Shown here: one piece after another, positions 24,829 through 33,619 of the stretch
How the letters are laid out: each line of letters begins with the position of its first letter
Position numbering within the stretch: position 1 is the first letter of the stretch
Origin: Flavobacterium gelidicaeli
GTDB lineage: Bacteria; Bacteroidota; Bacteroidia; Flavobacteriales; Flavobacteriaceae
Direction: 5' to 3'
Assembly (NCBI RefSeq): GCF_013294005.1
Contig: NZ_JABSNK010000002.1
Span: forward strand, 62,001 to 126,000
Length of the DNA stretch: 64,000 nt
The notes under the pieces: model-generated
What the model was told of the DNA's origin: nothing
Database searches by the model: none
Seen by the model: only the letters and a program-made list of their open reading frames with translations
Position numbers and translations under genes: made by a program

Positions 24829-26259
24829 ATGATTCCAAACAAAAAAACCAAAATTGTAGCCACACTTGGACCTGCATGTAGCACAAGAGAGATTATAAAA
24901 GATATGATTGACGCAGGAGTAAATGTATTTAGAATTAACTTTTCTCATGCAGATTACGAAGGTGTTAAAGAAAAAATCAACATCATTAGATCTTTAAATG
25001 ATGAATTTGGCTATACTACAGCAATCCTAGGAGACTTACAAGGTCCTAAACTGCGTGTAGGAATAATGAACGAGGGAGTTATCGTAAATGACGGTAATTT
25101 AATCACATTTACTACAGCTGAAGAAGTGATTGGTACAGCCGAAAAAGTTTTCATGAAATATAAAAACTTTCCTAATGATGTAAATCCAGGAGAAAGAATT
25201 TTATTAGATGACGGAAAACTTATTTTCGAAATTGTTTCTACTGACAAAAAAACAGAAGTAGTTGCAAGAGTAATTCAAGGGGGTGAATTAAAATCTAAAA
25301 AAGGGGTTAACCTACCGAATACTAAAATATCTCTTCCTGCTTTGACAGAAAAAGATATTGCTGATGCCATTTTCGCAATTGGCCAAAAAGTAGACTGGAT
25401 TGCACTTTCTTTTGTAAAAACACCACAAGATTTAAAAGACTTACAAGATTTAATCAACGAGCACTCTGACGTAAAAATCCCAATCATTGCCAAAATCGAA
25501 ATGCCCGAAGCATTAGAAAACATGGATAAGATTGTTGCTTATTGTGACGGACTTATGGTTGCACGTGGAGATTTAGGAGTTGAACTTCCTGCTCACGAAG
25601 TACCTTTAGTTCAAAAAGACTTGATCCGTAAGGCTAAAATGGCGCGTATTCCAGTAATTGTCGCTACACAAATGATGGAAACAATGATCACTAGTTTGAC
25701 TCCTACAAGAGCTGAAGTTAATGACGTTGCCAACTCAGTAATGGATGGTGCAGATGCTGTAATGCTTTCTGGAGAAACTGCCGCAGGAAACTATCCTGTT
25801 CAAGTAATCCAAAAAATGACACAAATCATTCAAGCAGTAGAAGATTCTCCACTTATTCAAGTGCCACAAAATACACCACAAATTAAAACAAATCGTTTCA
25901 TCACAAAAACAATTTGTCGTCACGCAGCAATTATGGCCGATGCTATTAAAGCAAAAGCAATTTGTACTTTGACAAATAGTGGGTATACAGCTTTCCAAAT
26001 TTCGGCTTGGAGACCTTCTGCACATATTTTAGTATTTACATCAAATAAAAGAATTGTAACTCAACTAAGTTTATTATGGGGAGTTAAGTCATACTACTAT
26101 GACAAAACGGTAAGTACTGATGACACCGTAACTGATGTTAATGAAATTGCAAAAGAAAAAGGATATGTATCTAAAGGAGATTTCTTAATCAATTTAGCTG
26201 CAATGCCTATAAAAGAAAAAGGAATGGTAAACACCATGAGAGTTTCTGAAATAGAATAA
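24829..26259 (+). CDS. pyk: Pyruvate kinase
   Basis: 476 residues. TKIVATLGPA at the N-terminus, the active-site region IPIIAKIEMPEALENMDKI with the catalytic Lys and metal-binding Glu, and MVARGDLGVE are all present. The C-terminal regulatory domain is complete. It converts PEP and ADP to pyruvate and ATP. It starts five bases after the IPExxVDY gene and ends with a strong terminator, making it the last gene of the acpP-to-pyk run. Confidence 0.98.
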   Translation: MIPNKKTKIVATLGPACSTREIIKDMIDAGVNVFRINFSHADYEGVKEKINIIRSLNDEFGYTTAILGDLQGPKLRVGIMNEGVIVNDGNLITFTTAEEVIGTAEKVFMKYKNFPNDVNPGERILLDDGKLIFEIVSTDKKTEVVARVIQGGELKSKKGVNLPNTKISLPALTEKDIADAIFAIGQKVDWIALSFVKTPQDLKDLQDLINEHSDVKIPIIAKIEMPEALENMDKIVAYCDGLMVARGDLGVELPAHEVPLVQKDLIRKAKMARIPVIVATQMMETMITSLTPTRAEVNDVANSVMDGADAVMLSGETAAGNYPVQVIQKMTQIIQAVEDSPLIQVPQNTPQIKTNRFITKTICRHAAIMADAIKAKAICTLTNSGYTAFQISAWRPSAHILVFTSNKRIVTQLSLLWGVKSYYYDKTVSTDDTVTDVNEIAKEKGYVSKGDFLINLAAMPIKEKGMVNTMRVSEIE

Positions 26260-26284
26260 CAAATTCTGTTTCTATAAAAATAAT

Positions 26285-26321
26285 AACCGTCTTGTTAAAA
26301 ATTAAACAAGACGGTTTTTTT
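26285..26321 (+). terminator. Terminator of pyk
   Basis: AACCGTCTTGTT and AACAAGACGGTT form a 12-base perfect stem, followed by a T tract. Confidence 0.93.
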
Positions 26322-26337
26322 GTACTTATTTTTAAAT

Positions 26338-26345
26338 TATCTTTG
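26338..26345 (+). promoter_or_regulatory. -7 box of the BI-1 gene
   Basis: TATCTTTG fits TAnnTTTG, 22 bases before the ATG. A TTTG at 26319-26322 leaves a short 15-base spacer and lies in the terminator tail. Confidence 0.5.
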
Positions 26346-26367
26346 ATAAAATAAAACTATTATTAAA

Positions 26368-27141
26368 ATGAATTTCAAGTCAAAAAACCCTTTTTTGAAC
26401 AACAAATCTTTCTCAGCTACTACAGCTACTAGAAGAGATGATATGCATCAAGCTAAAATTATTGATTATAACCAAGAAATGACTTTGTCAGGAACAATCA
26501 ATAAAACTTTTTTATTATTCTTATTACTTATAGCATCAGCAATGGTGGTATGGTGGATGGCTTTTAACGGAATGAACGCTATGGTTCCCGCTATCGCTGG
26601 GGCAGTTATTGGATTAATTTTAGTTATAGCCGCTGCTTTCAAACCACAATATTCGGGTTACTTAGCACCTGGATATGCCTTATTCGAAGGACTTTTTATT
26701 GGAGGGATTTCGGCTATATTTGAAATTAAATTCCCTGGAATTGTAACTCAAGCTGTAGGAGCAACATTTGTAACCTTTGCTGTTTGTTTAGGATTATATA
26801 AATTCAAAATCGTAAAAGTAACAGAACAATTTAAATCGGTTGTTGTTGCTGCAACACTTGCCATAGCTACTTATTACCTTATTACGTGGTTATTTTCTAT
26901 GTTCACAGGATACCAACCAGTACACTACGGAAACTCATGGATGAGTATTGGTATAAGTGTTTTTGTAATTGTAATTGCAGCTTTGAACTTATTCTTAGAT
27001 TTTGATCGAATAGAAAAAGGAGTACAGCAAAAAATGCCAAAATACATGGAATGGTTTGGCGCTATGGGACTAATGGTAACGCTAGTATGGCTGTACATCG
27101 AGTTTTTAAGATTATTCTCTAAACTTGCTAGTAAAGATTAA
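26368..27141 (+). CDS. Bax inhibitor-1/YccA family membrane protein
   Basis: 257 residues. After a ~45-residue soluble N-terminus there are about seven hydrophobic segments (first FLLFLLLIASAMVVWWMAF, last MEWFGAMGLMVTLVWLYIEF). The motif GYALFEGLFIGGISAIFE is characteristic of the YccA branch. Family members are pH-sensitive calcium leak channels or regulators of membrane proteases in other bacteria; the role here is unknown. Monocistronic: own -7 box, terminator after the stop. Confidence 0.9.
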   Translation: MNFKSKNPFLNNKSFSATTATRRDDMHQAKIIDYNQEMTLSGTINKTFLLFLLLIASAMVVWWMAFNGMNAMVPAIAGAVIGLILVIAAAFKPQYSGYLAPGYALFEGLFIGGISAIFEIKFPGIVTQAVGATFVTFAVCLGLYKFKIVKVTEQFKSVVVAATLAIATYYLITWLFSMFTGYQPVHYGNSWMSIGISVFVIVIAALNLFLDFDRIEKGVQQKMPKYMEWFGAMGLMVTLVWLYIEFLRLFSKLASKD

Positions 27142-27156
27142 ATCACATTATAAATT

Positions 27157-27194
27157 ATAAAAAAAAGGCTTTTCATAACGAAAAGCTTTTTTTT
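27157..27194. terminator. Bidirectional terminator between the BI-1 and PAS genes
   Basis: AAAAAGGCTTTTC, 5-base loop, GAAAAGCTTTTTT, with A and T tracts on the two sides. The right arm overlaps the PAS gene stop codon. Confidence 0.85.
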
Positions 27195-27708
27195 ATGCTG
27201 CTTGCTCAAAAGCGATAAAGTGCGATAGATTCCCTTTTTTGTTAAATACAGGAAAACCTTTAATCAAACAGTAGTAAACATCTCCGTTTTTCTTATAATT
27301 CACAACCTTTTTCTCAAAAGGAACACCATTTTTAATAGCCTTTTTTATTTCATTTGAAGTTTCCTGACAAGTCGCAGCACCTTGAAACATCCTAGGGCTC
27401 TTACCAACAACTTCTTCGGATTTATATCCGTTCATTTTAGCGATATTCTGGGATGCAAAAACAATGGTTAGACTTGCGTCAGTAACTACAATTACTTCCT
27501 CAGAAAGGGCGTTTTTTATATCCCAATGAACATTTACCCATTTAGATGCTAGCGCCAATTCTTTAATTTTTTTAGTATCCACATTCCTGCTTTTCAATTG
27601 CATGAATGCATCACTATAAAAATCCCATGAAAACACTGGATTAGAATTTATTTTAAGGGCTTCATTAAACTTAGCAACCCCATTATCATAGTCTTGAAAA
27701 TTAATCAT
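27193..27708 (-). CDS. Stand-alone PAS domain protein, LOV-like but without the photoactive Cys
   Basis: 171 residues, cytosolic. The first ~65 residues are an unassigned helical region. Residues ~70-171 form one PAS domain beginning EEVIVVTDASLTIVFASQN. The segment GKSPRMFQGAATC occupies the place of the LOV motif GxNCRFLQ, with Pro where the flavin-binding Cys would be, so blue-light adduct chemistry is not expected. Another Cys lies seven residues later. There is no output domain, so it may act as a small partner protein or ligand sensor. Single gene between two others on different operons. Confidence 0.85.
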   Translation of the reverse strand: MINFQDYDNGVAKFNEALKINSNPVFSWDFYSDAFMQLKSRNVDTKKIKELALASKWVNVHWDIKNALSEEVIVVTDASLTIVFASQNIAKMNGYKSEEVVGKSPRMFQGAATCQETSNEIKKAIKNGVPFEKKVVNYKKNGDVYYCLIKGFPVFNKKGNLSHFIAFEQAA

Positions 27709-27800
27709 GATCGTCTATTTTTATTCAAATATAAATTTAATATAAAACAAAAAGACTAGAAATTTTGCATTTAACTATTGTTGAACGTGTTTTTTTTAGC

Positions 27801-28883
27801 CTAAAAGGAAAATTTTAATTGCACAAAAACGGCTTTTTTAACTTCTGTATTTAAATTACTCATGGAGATCCCTAATAATCTAACTGAATCTTTCATACGT
27901 TCTTGGTACAACAACTCCTTAACCGACTCTAGAATCAATCCTTTGTCAGAAATATAATAGGGTAACGTTTTACTCCTGGTTTGCTGAGTAAAATCGCTAT
28001 ATTTTATTTTAAGTGTAATTGTTTTACCCGAGACATTGCTCCTCTTTAATCGCCTCTCTAAAGTAGTCGCGATTTTATCTAACTGCTCTAACATAAAAAT
28101 CTCTGAAGACAAATTGGTATCAAAAGTATTTTCGGCAGCAACAGACTTAGAAATTCTATTCGGTTTGACTCCACTATTGTGAATTCCGCGCACCACATTG
28201 TAATAAAACACTCCCGATTTTCCAAAATGTTTTTCTAAAAAATCAACTGATTTACTTTTTAATTCTAATCCCGTAAAAATACCCAATTGGTACATTTTTT
28301 CGGTAGTTACTTTTCCTACTCCATAAAATTTACGAATAGGTAAATTTTCTAAAAAAGCAATTACTTCGTCTGGATTAACCGTTTTTTGTCCGTTAGGTTT
28401 GTTATAGTCGCTGGCAATTTTAGCAACAAATTTATTAATCGAAATCCCTGCAGATGCAGTTAAACCAACTTCATTAAAAATTCGCAATCTAATCTCCTCT
28501 GCTAATAAACTTGCACTGGTTGCACCCTTTTTATTGTGGGTCACATCAAGATAGGCTTCATCAAGGGACAAAGGCTCTACGAGATCTGTATAATCTTTAA
28601 ATATTTTATGAATTTGCTTAGAAATCTCTTTATAGCGTTCAAATCTAGGAGAGACAAAAATAAGGTTAGGACAATTTTTTTTAGCCATAACACCACTTAT
28701 AGCACTGCGAACTCCAAACTTTCTAGCTTCATAGCTTGCGGCTGCAACTACCCCTCGATTTTCTGAACCTCCAACTGCAATAGGCTTTCCCTTTAACGCA
28801 GGGTTGTCCATTTGCTCCACAGAGGCATAAAATGCGTCCATGTCTATATGAATAATTTTTCGGTTAGGAATGCTAGCTATCAT
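27801..28883 (-). CDS. dinB: DNA polymerase IV (Y-family)
   Basis: 360 residues. HIDMDAFYASVEQ at 12-24 with D14, and SLDEAYLD with D108/E109, give the complete catalytic triad. GVGKVTTEKMYQLG is the helix-hairpin-helix, and the little-finger domain follows. The C-terminus reads VQLKFSF, a plausible sliding-clamp-binding tail. It is an error-prone translesion polymerase. No LexA-like operator is obvious. The upstream region is shared with a structured RNA and a CYTH gene running the other way. Confidence 0.96.
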   Translation of the reverse strand: MIASIPNRKIIHIDMDAFYASVEQMDNPALKGKPIAVGGSENRGVVAAASYEARKFGVRSAISGVMAKKNCPNLIFVSPRFERYKEISKQIHKIFKDYTDLVEPLSLDEAYLDVTHNKKGATSASLLAEEIRLRIFNEVGLTASAGISINKFVAKIASDYNKPNGQKTVNPDEVIAFLENLPIRKFYGVGKVTTEKMYQLGIFTGLELKSKSVDFLEKHFGKSGVFYYNVVRGIHNSGVKPNRISKSVAAENTFDTNLSSEIFMLEQLDKIATTLERRLKRSNVSGKTITLKIKYSDFTQQTRSKTLPYYISDKGLILESVKELLYQERMKDSVRLLGISMSNLNTEVKKAVFVQLKFSF

Positions 28884-28923
28884 TTTACAAATTTATAGCC
28901 ATTTTATATAAAATGAAACGCCA

Positions 28924-28951
28924 TTGCTGTTAAATAAATTTAATATATTTG
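28924..28951 (+). promoter_or_regulatory. Promoter of a structured small RNA
   Basis: TTG at 28924-28926, a 17-base spacer and TATATTTG at 28944-28951 match the consensus fully. Transcription should begin at about 28957, a few bases before the element at 28964. Confidence 0.75.
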
Positions 28952-28963
28952 GATACGCTTTTT

Positions 28964-29062
28964 AGCCCAGATGGAAGCGGCATCCTTTTTATCTTGCACT
29001 TATTCCATGTTTTTAAAATAAGTGCAAGATAAAAAGATACAGCGGACAGCTGGAATAGCTCC
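28964..29062 (+). ncRNA. Structured RNA element 1 (flavo-1-like), with own promoter
   Basis: AGCCCAGAT-GGAAGCGGCATC and AGCGGACAGC-TGGAAT-AGCTCC flank a central stem of 20 perfect base pairs (28985-29004 with 29017-29036). CCAG (28967-28970) can pair with CTGG (29050-29053), and the outer AGC with GCT. The two other elements of this type have CCTG/CAGG instead, which preserves the pairing. The flanking gene starts (dinB and CYTH) point away from it on both sides. It resembles the flavo-1 RNA motif of Flavobacteria; the name is from memory. Confidence 0.75.
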
Positions 29063-29080
29063 TTAAAAAAAACAGATAAA

Positions 29081-29548
29081 ATGATTGAAATAGAACGCAA
29101 ATTTTTGGTTACATCAAACGCCTTCAAAGAAGAGGCTTTTTCTAAAAACCGTATAAAACAAGGCTACTTAAGCGCTGTTCCTGAAAGAACCGTTAGGGTT
29201 AGAATTAAAGGAAACAAAGCTTTCTTGACCATTAAAGGCGCATCAAGCGAAAGTGGAATGTCACGATTTGAATGGGAAAAAGAAATCCTAATTAATGAAG
29301 CAGAAAGCCTTTTATTACTTTGCGAAAAAGGCATTATTGATAAAACCCGTTATGAAGTAAAGGTAGGCGAACACACTTATGAAGTTGACGAATTCTATGG
29401 TGAAAACGAAGGCTTAATAATGGCTGAGATTGAGCTAAAATCAGAAACAGAAATTTTTGAAAAGCCATTATGGTTAGGTCAAGAAGTTACTCGGGACAGC
29501 CGTTATTACAATGCTTATTTAAGTAAAAACTCTTTTATAAATTGGTAA
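29081..29548 (+). CDS. CYTH domain protein (triphosphate tunnel metalloenzyme)
   Basis: 155 residues. The defining N-terminal EIERKFL motif is at 3-9, followed by alternating charged residues of the tunnel (RVRIKGNKAFLTIKG, FEWEKEI, DKTRYEVKV, YEVDEF, AEIEL). Family members hydrolyse inorganic triphosphate or related compounds with a divalent metal, while some make cAMP. This short single-domain form is most likely an inorganic triphosphatase. It starts 18 bases after the structured RNA and may be transcribed from the same promoter. Confidence 0.9.
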   Translation: MIEIERKFLVTSNAFKEEAFSKNRIKQGYLSAVPERTVRVRIKGNKAFLTIKGASSESGMSRFEWEKEILINEAESLLLLCEKGIIDKTRYEVKVGEHTYEVDEFYGENEGLIMAEIELKSETEIFEKPLWLGQEVTRDSRYYNAYLSKNSFINW

Positions 29549-29550
29549 TA

Positions 29551-30051
29551 TTACTTTGAAAAAACTTCAATTGTTACAGTCATCACACCAATTCCTTTAT
29601 TTTTAGCAATCTCCATAAAGGCTTTTTTAGAAAGGTCAATTTCTCTAGACCTTACAAAAGGACCACGATCATTAACTTCGACAATAACCGATTTTCCATT
29701 AACCTGATTGGTAACTTTTAACATGGTTCCAAAAGGGAATTTTTTATGTGCTGCTGTATATTTATGCATATTAAATAGTGCACCACTCGCTGTTTTTCTA
29801 CCATGAAATTTATCTGCGTAATAGGACGCATGTGCATTGGTTTTATAGGGGCTTAACTTACCGTATTTTTCAGCGATGGTATCTTTTGCCGCTTCTGGTT
29901 GAACAGCTACTACATTTTTACTTTTTTTAAGTGTATCTTTTTGAATAGTCGTTTTTTGTAACGTAGTCTTAACCCTTTCTGCTATAGCGCTTTGGCTGGC
30001 AGCAAAACCAATTATAGCAATTAAAAAAAATGGTGTAATAAATTTTTTCAT
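29551..30051 (-). CDS. RlpA-like double-psi beta-barrel protein, secreted
   Basis: 166 residues. A signal peptide (MKKFITPFFLIAIIGFAAS) and a ~50-residue Lys/Thr-rich linker precede the RlpA/DPBB domain: ASYYADKFHGRKTASGALFN, FPFGTMLKVTN, VNDRGPFVRSREIDLS. RlpA proteins act as peptidoglycan lytic transglycosylases or bind denuded glycan strands at division sites; the conserved Asp in NDRGPF is present. There is no SPOR domain and no lipobox, unlike E. coli RlpA. It is convergent with the CYTH gene, with two bases between stops. Confidence 0.88.
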   Translation of the reverse strand: MKKFITPFFLIAIIGFAASQSAIAERVKTTLQKTTIQKDTLKKSKNVVAVQPEAAKDTIAEKYGKLSPYKTNAHASYYADKFHGRKTASGALFNMHKYTAAHKKFPFGTMLKVTNQVNGKSVIVEVNDRGPFVRSREIDLSKKAFMEIAKNKGIGVMTVTIEVFSK

Positions 30052-30096
30052 ATTATTTTTATTTCAATCTGTATTTTACAAAAACCATACCTAGAT

Positions 30097-30128
30097 AAAA
30101 AAAGTCCTGCAAAGAGGACTTTTTTTTT
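30097..30128 (-). terminator. Terminator of the small membrane protein gene
   Basis: AAAAAAAGTCCT, loop, AGGACTTTTTTT, with tracts on both sides. On the minus strand it begins at the stop of the 30127-30555 gene. Confidence 0.88.
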
Positions 30129-30555
30129 AGTTTTTAAACCACAAATTCCAAGGTATTCTACTCAAGATAAGAAGTAAACCTAAGGTGTAAAAAATGGCAA
30201 ATGTTTTAAATTTTGATTCGCTTGTCAACAATTCTTTATGTTTTGACCAACCGATAGTTATTAAAGCAATAGCAATAATATTAATTAAAGGATGCTCAAG
30301 CGAAGTTAAACGTATCGCTTTATCTGACATATTTCCTAAAGAAGCAAAACCTAGAGGCGACACAAAGTATAGAATTAAACCAACTAGCAATTGTGTGTGC
30401 GTTCCTATAAGACCAAATAACGCAATTTTTCTATCAGTTGCTGTAAATTCCTTTTTAGAGAAATGCCCTATAAGTGAATTAGCTACTGCAATTACTAATA
30501 ATAAAAGAGCTAAATAAGCCCAACCTGAGTGAAATTTTTGAATAAAATCGTACAT
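30127..30555 (-). CDS. Small membrane protein with four helices, unknown function
   Basis: 142 residues from the ATG at 30555 (MYDFIQKFHSGWAYLALL). An upstream ATG at 30579 would add eight residues and is less likely. About four hydrophobic segments are visible (YLALLLLVIAVANSL, LFGLIGTHTQLLVGLILYF, INIIAIALITIGW, FAIFYTLGLLLILS). His residues in HSGWAY, GTHTQ and LEHP sit near membrane edges, so a cytochrome b-like haem role is conceivable. Similar proteins are listed in databases under misleading names such as cytochrome B or ribosomal L27, as I recall. The function is unknown. Confidence 0.75.
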   Translation of the reverse strand: MYDFIQKFHSGWAYLALLLLVIAVANSLIGHFSKKEFTATDRKIALFGLIGTHTQLLVGLILYFVSPLGFASLGNMSDKAIRLTSLEHPLINIIAIALITIGWSKHKELLTSESKFKTFAIFYTLGLLLILSRIPWNLWFKN

Positions 30556-30599
30556 AAATAAACTATTTTTTAAAAACAAATATAAGTAAAAAAGGGATA

Positions 30600-30635
30600 A
30601 AAAAAACCCCCATTTCGAATGAAATGAGGGTTTTT
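30600..30635 (-). terminator. Terminator of the TonB receptor gene
   Basis: Minus strand AACCCTCATTTC, loop, GAAATGGGGGTTTTTTTT. Confidence 0.88.
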
Positions 30636-30653
30636 ATAAATTTTATTATTTGA

Positions 30654-33341
30654 TTAGAAGTTGTAACGAACACTAAAGTTCCAAGTTCTTCCAAAACCAA
30701 ACCAAACTTTATTATCGGTAGCAATACCATCATAAGTTGGAGTAGTTGCATCAGTAACAAAAATATTAGTTTTAGATTCTGCTATGTATGTTTCATTTAA
30801 AACGTTATTCATATTAAATCTAAAATTAATAGAATTTTTATTTTTACTACCTAATGGTAATTTATAAGATAAACCAGCATCCATTAAACCGTAAGAAGGT
30901 AATTCTAAAGTCCCTTGATTATCAGCTGTTAAGTAAGTAGCAGGATCAATTGAAGCAAATAATTCATTTGCAATTCTATAATTTGCATCAATACTAAATC
31001 CTTCAAAAATTTCATATTTAGCACCTAAACTAGCAGTAGTTTGAGCAGCATCACCTACTTTAACATCATCTAAGAATAATTCCCCAGACTCAAATTTAGC
31101 ATTATTGCTATCAAATCTGTCAAATTTAGCATTACCATTATACTTCCAGTTACCTACAGAAATCATTGCAGTAAAACTCAATTTAGGTAATGGCTTAGCC
31201 GTCATTTCAAGCTCAACACCTGTATGAACCTCATTCACACCGTTAGCTTCATAGTAACCATATCTGTTATTTGTAAAATCAGGATCAGATAATCTTTGAA
31301 ATCTATCTTTCCAAGATGTATAATAAACATTTAATGTAGCATTAAATTTTGATGTACGAAAACCATAACCTGCTTCTAAACCTACAACTTTTTCATTAAC
31401 TAAATTATCAGCGACAATTGATTTATTATTTCTATAAACTGAACTAAAGTTAGGTTGTTTTGAGTAAAATCCTGAATTTACAAATACATTGTTTTTGTCA
31501 TCAATATTGTAATTCAGACCACCTTTAATATTTCCACCAATGATATTTTTATAATCTGTTGCATATAAAGGATCAGTAGTTAAATAAGTAAAAGGATCTT
31601 CTTTTTTAAACCCTTGTTGTGAAACCGCACCTTGTAAGAATGCAGATATATTATCTTTAGAGTATTCAAGTTGTGTAAAAACACCTAACCAAGTTACTTT
31701 ACCATTATTATTATAAACAATTTTCTCTTGATCTTTTACATTGCTAAAAGGGTTTAAACTAGCAGAAGAATCATAGGTTTTGTTCAATGTTCTATTAGGG
31801 TTATTAATATCTGAATTATCCAAATATCCATCAGCTCCCAATAAATCACTTATATTTCTAAAATGAAAACCAGTATAAGTTCTTGCGTCAATTCCTAGAT
31901 CAAGAGTTAATGTTTCAGATAATTTATTATTTAAATTAATTACAGCCCCATACCAGTTGTGAGAATTAATAGAAGCTCTTCTAACATATCCATCTTTACT
32001 ATTCGCAATATATTGACCACCAGTAGGAGTCAATGAAGTAGCTCCTAAAGTATTTACTTGACCTGTATTGTACTTAACCAATTCATCAAACTGTAATAAC
32101 CCATCAGCCGTTCTTGTTGTAGAATAAGGGCTTTTTCCAAGGGCACCTGTTCCTCCTCCACGTCCCCATGAACCATAAAGAACTGTAGATAACTTTGTTA
32201 TATCATTTATTTTATAATCCCAGTTAATCGAAGCAACTGGTTTACTGTAAAAATTTCTTGAATATGAATACTCCTTACCTCCTTTATAACCCCAATCAGA
32301 GTTATACTTAGTATCAAGTCCTCCATCTGCACTATACTTACTATAGTCTGAAATCTTTAAGTATGAAGATCTTTGATTATGCCATTGAGGAGCGCCTGTA
32401 AAGGTAAACTGAAAATCATGTTTTTCATTTGCTTTATAACCAAATGCTATAAAATAATTCTTACCTTCAAATTTTGTTCCATCAATATAACCATCTCCAG
32501 TAGTAGAACTCAACAATATAGATGCAGACAAACCATTAGCCATAACTCCCGTATTGTAAGCCCCTTGAACTTTCAAATAAGCATCATTACCTGACGTTAT
32601 ACCTATAGAACCACCTTCTTTCATATCAGAAGTTCTTGTAATAACGTTGATTGTTCCCCCTACAGAAGAAATCGCTAATTTAGATGAACCTAAACCTCTT
32701 TGTACTTGCATTGCAGAAGTAACATCAGATAGACCTGCCCAGTTTGACCAATAAACAGAATTGTTTTCCATATCATTAACAGGAACACCATTAATCATCA
32801 CTGCAATATTATTTTGATCAAAACCACGAATATTAATTCTTGAATCACCAAAACCTCCACCAGATTTAGTAGCGTATACAGAAGGCGTATTAGCTAAAAT
32901 CTCAGGAAACTCTTGAGAACCTAATTTCTCTTGAATTTCTGAAGCTTTAATAGTAGAAACAGCTACAGGAGTTTTTCTATCCTTAGCTACATCGACAACA
33001 CTACTTTTAACGATAATCTCGCTTAACTCATTAGAGTTTGATTTCAAAACAATAAATCCTAAATTTACCGTTCCACCATCTGCTACAGAAAATTTTATAA
33101 TTTTATTTTCGTAACCTATAAAAGAAATAACTAATTCTCCTGTACCTGTTGTAGAATTAATTGAAAATTTACCGTCGAAATCTGCTGAAACTCCAACTTT
33201 AGATCCTTTCATAGCAACATTTGCACCAGGTAAAGAACCTTGTCCATCAGTAACGGTTCCTGTAACTTTCCCTTGAGAAAAAGCAGAAACTGCTATTAAA
33301 AACATAAATCCAGAGAATAACCAATTTTTCATTGTTTTCAT
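30654..33341 (-). CDS. TonB-dependent outer membrane receptor
   Basis: 895 residues. A signal peptide ends at AFSQG (~22-24). A CarboxypepD_reg-like beta-sandwich (~25-105; GKVTGTVTDGQGSLPGANV) is typical of Bacteroidota receptors. The plug domain follows (~115-230; FPEILANTPSVYATKSGGGFGDSR, INGVPVNDMEN), then the 22-strand barrel, ending in the aromatic WNFSVRYNF. There is no adjacent SusD, so it is not a classic glycan PUL receptor. The substrate is unknown. Upstream lie a TAATTTTG -7 box and an 11-bp-spaced TTAAC repeat that looks like a Pho box, so phosphate-starvation control is possible. Monocistronic. Confidence 0.93.
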   Translation of the reverse strand: MKTMKNWLFSGFMFLIAVSAFSQGKVTGTVTDGQGSLPGANVAMKGSKVGVSADFDGKFSINSTTGTGELVISFIGYENKIIKFSVADGGTVNLGFIVLKSNSNELSEIIVKSSVVDVAKDRKTPVAVSTIKASEIQEKLGSQEFPEILANTPSVYATKSGGGFGDSRINIRGFDQNNIAVMINGVPVNDMENNSVYWSNWAGLSDVTSAMQVQRGLGSSKLAISSVGGTINVITRTSDMKEGGSIGITSGNDAYLKVQGAYNTGVMANGLSASILLSSTTGDGYIDGTKFEGKNYFIAFGYKANEKHDFQFTFTGAPQWHNQRSSYLKISDYSKYSADGGLDTKYNSDWGYKGGKEYSYSRNFYSKPVASINWDYKINDITKLSTVLYGSWGRGGGTGALGKSPYSTTRTADGLLQFDELVKYNTGQVNTLGATSLTPTGGQYIANSKDGYVRRASINSHNWYGAVINLNNKLSETLTLDLGIDARTYTGFHFRNISDLLGADGYLDNSDINNPNRTLNKTYDSSASLNPFSNVKDQEKIVYNNNGKVTWLGVFTQLEYSKDNISAFLQGAVSQQGFKKEDPFTYLTTDPLYATDYKNIIGGNIKGGLNYNIDDKNNVFVNSGFYSKQPNFSSVYRNNKSIVADNLVNEKVVGLEAGYGFRTSKFNATLNVYYTSWKDRFQRLSDPDFTNNRYGYYEANGVNEVHTGVELEMTAKPLPKLSFTAMISVGNWKYNGNAKFDRFDSNNAKFESGELFLDDVKVGDAAQTTASLGAKYEIFEGFSIDANYRIANELFASIDPATYLTADNQGTLELPSYGLMDAGLSYKLPLGSKNKNSINFRFNMNNVLNETYIAESKTNIFVTDATTPTYDGIATDNKVWFGFGRTWNFSVRYNF

Positions 33342-33365
33342 TTTTGTTTAGTTTATTATTTTTGG

Positions 33366-33373
33366 CAAAATTA
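33366..33373 (-). promoter_or_regulatory. -7 box of the TonB receptor gene
   Basis: Minus strand TAATTTTG, 24 bases before the ATG at 33341. No good -33 TTG is present; the repeats at 33394-33410 sit at that place instead. Confidence 0.55.
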
Positions 33374-33393
33374 TAACTTATTTTCCGTAAAAA

Positions 33394-33410
33394 GTTAAGA
33401 CAACGTTAAG
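33394..33410 (-). promoter_or_regulatory. CTTAAC direct repeats, 11-bp period, Pho-box-like
   Basis: Minus strand CTTAAC-GTTGT-CTTAAC. Two direct repeats at 11-bp period near -35 to -50 have the geometry of OmpR/PhoB-type sites and resemble the B. subtilis PhoP consensus TTAACA-N5-TTAACA. Confidence 0.4.
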
Positions 33411-33560
33411 AAAAATTATTTTTTTTCACATAGTGGTATTTTGATTAAATTCAGCAAAGAAGCTATTCTTATAAAAATACCTTATAAACTCTGATACACA
33501 AGGCCTAAAACCTGCTAATTCAGCAAACAATTCCCTGAAAAAGTCACAACTGTAAAAGCT

Positions 33561-33599
33561 AAAAAAAACCTGACTTTTTATTAAAAATCAGGTTTTTTT
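33561..33599 (-). terminator. Terminator of pgi
   Basis: Minus strand AAACCTGATTTTTAATAAAA then AGTCAGGTTTTTTTT, starting about 20 bases past the pgi stop. The spacer between here and 33410 shows no gene. Confidence 0.85.
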
Positions 33600-33619
33600 A
33601 TATAAAATTAAACAGAATT

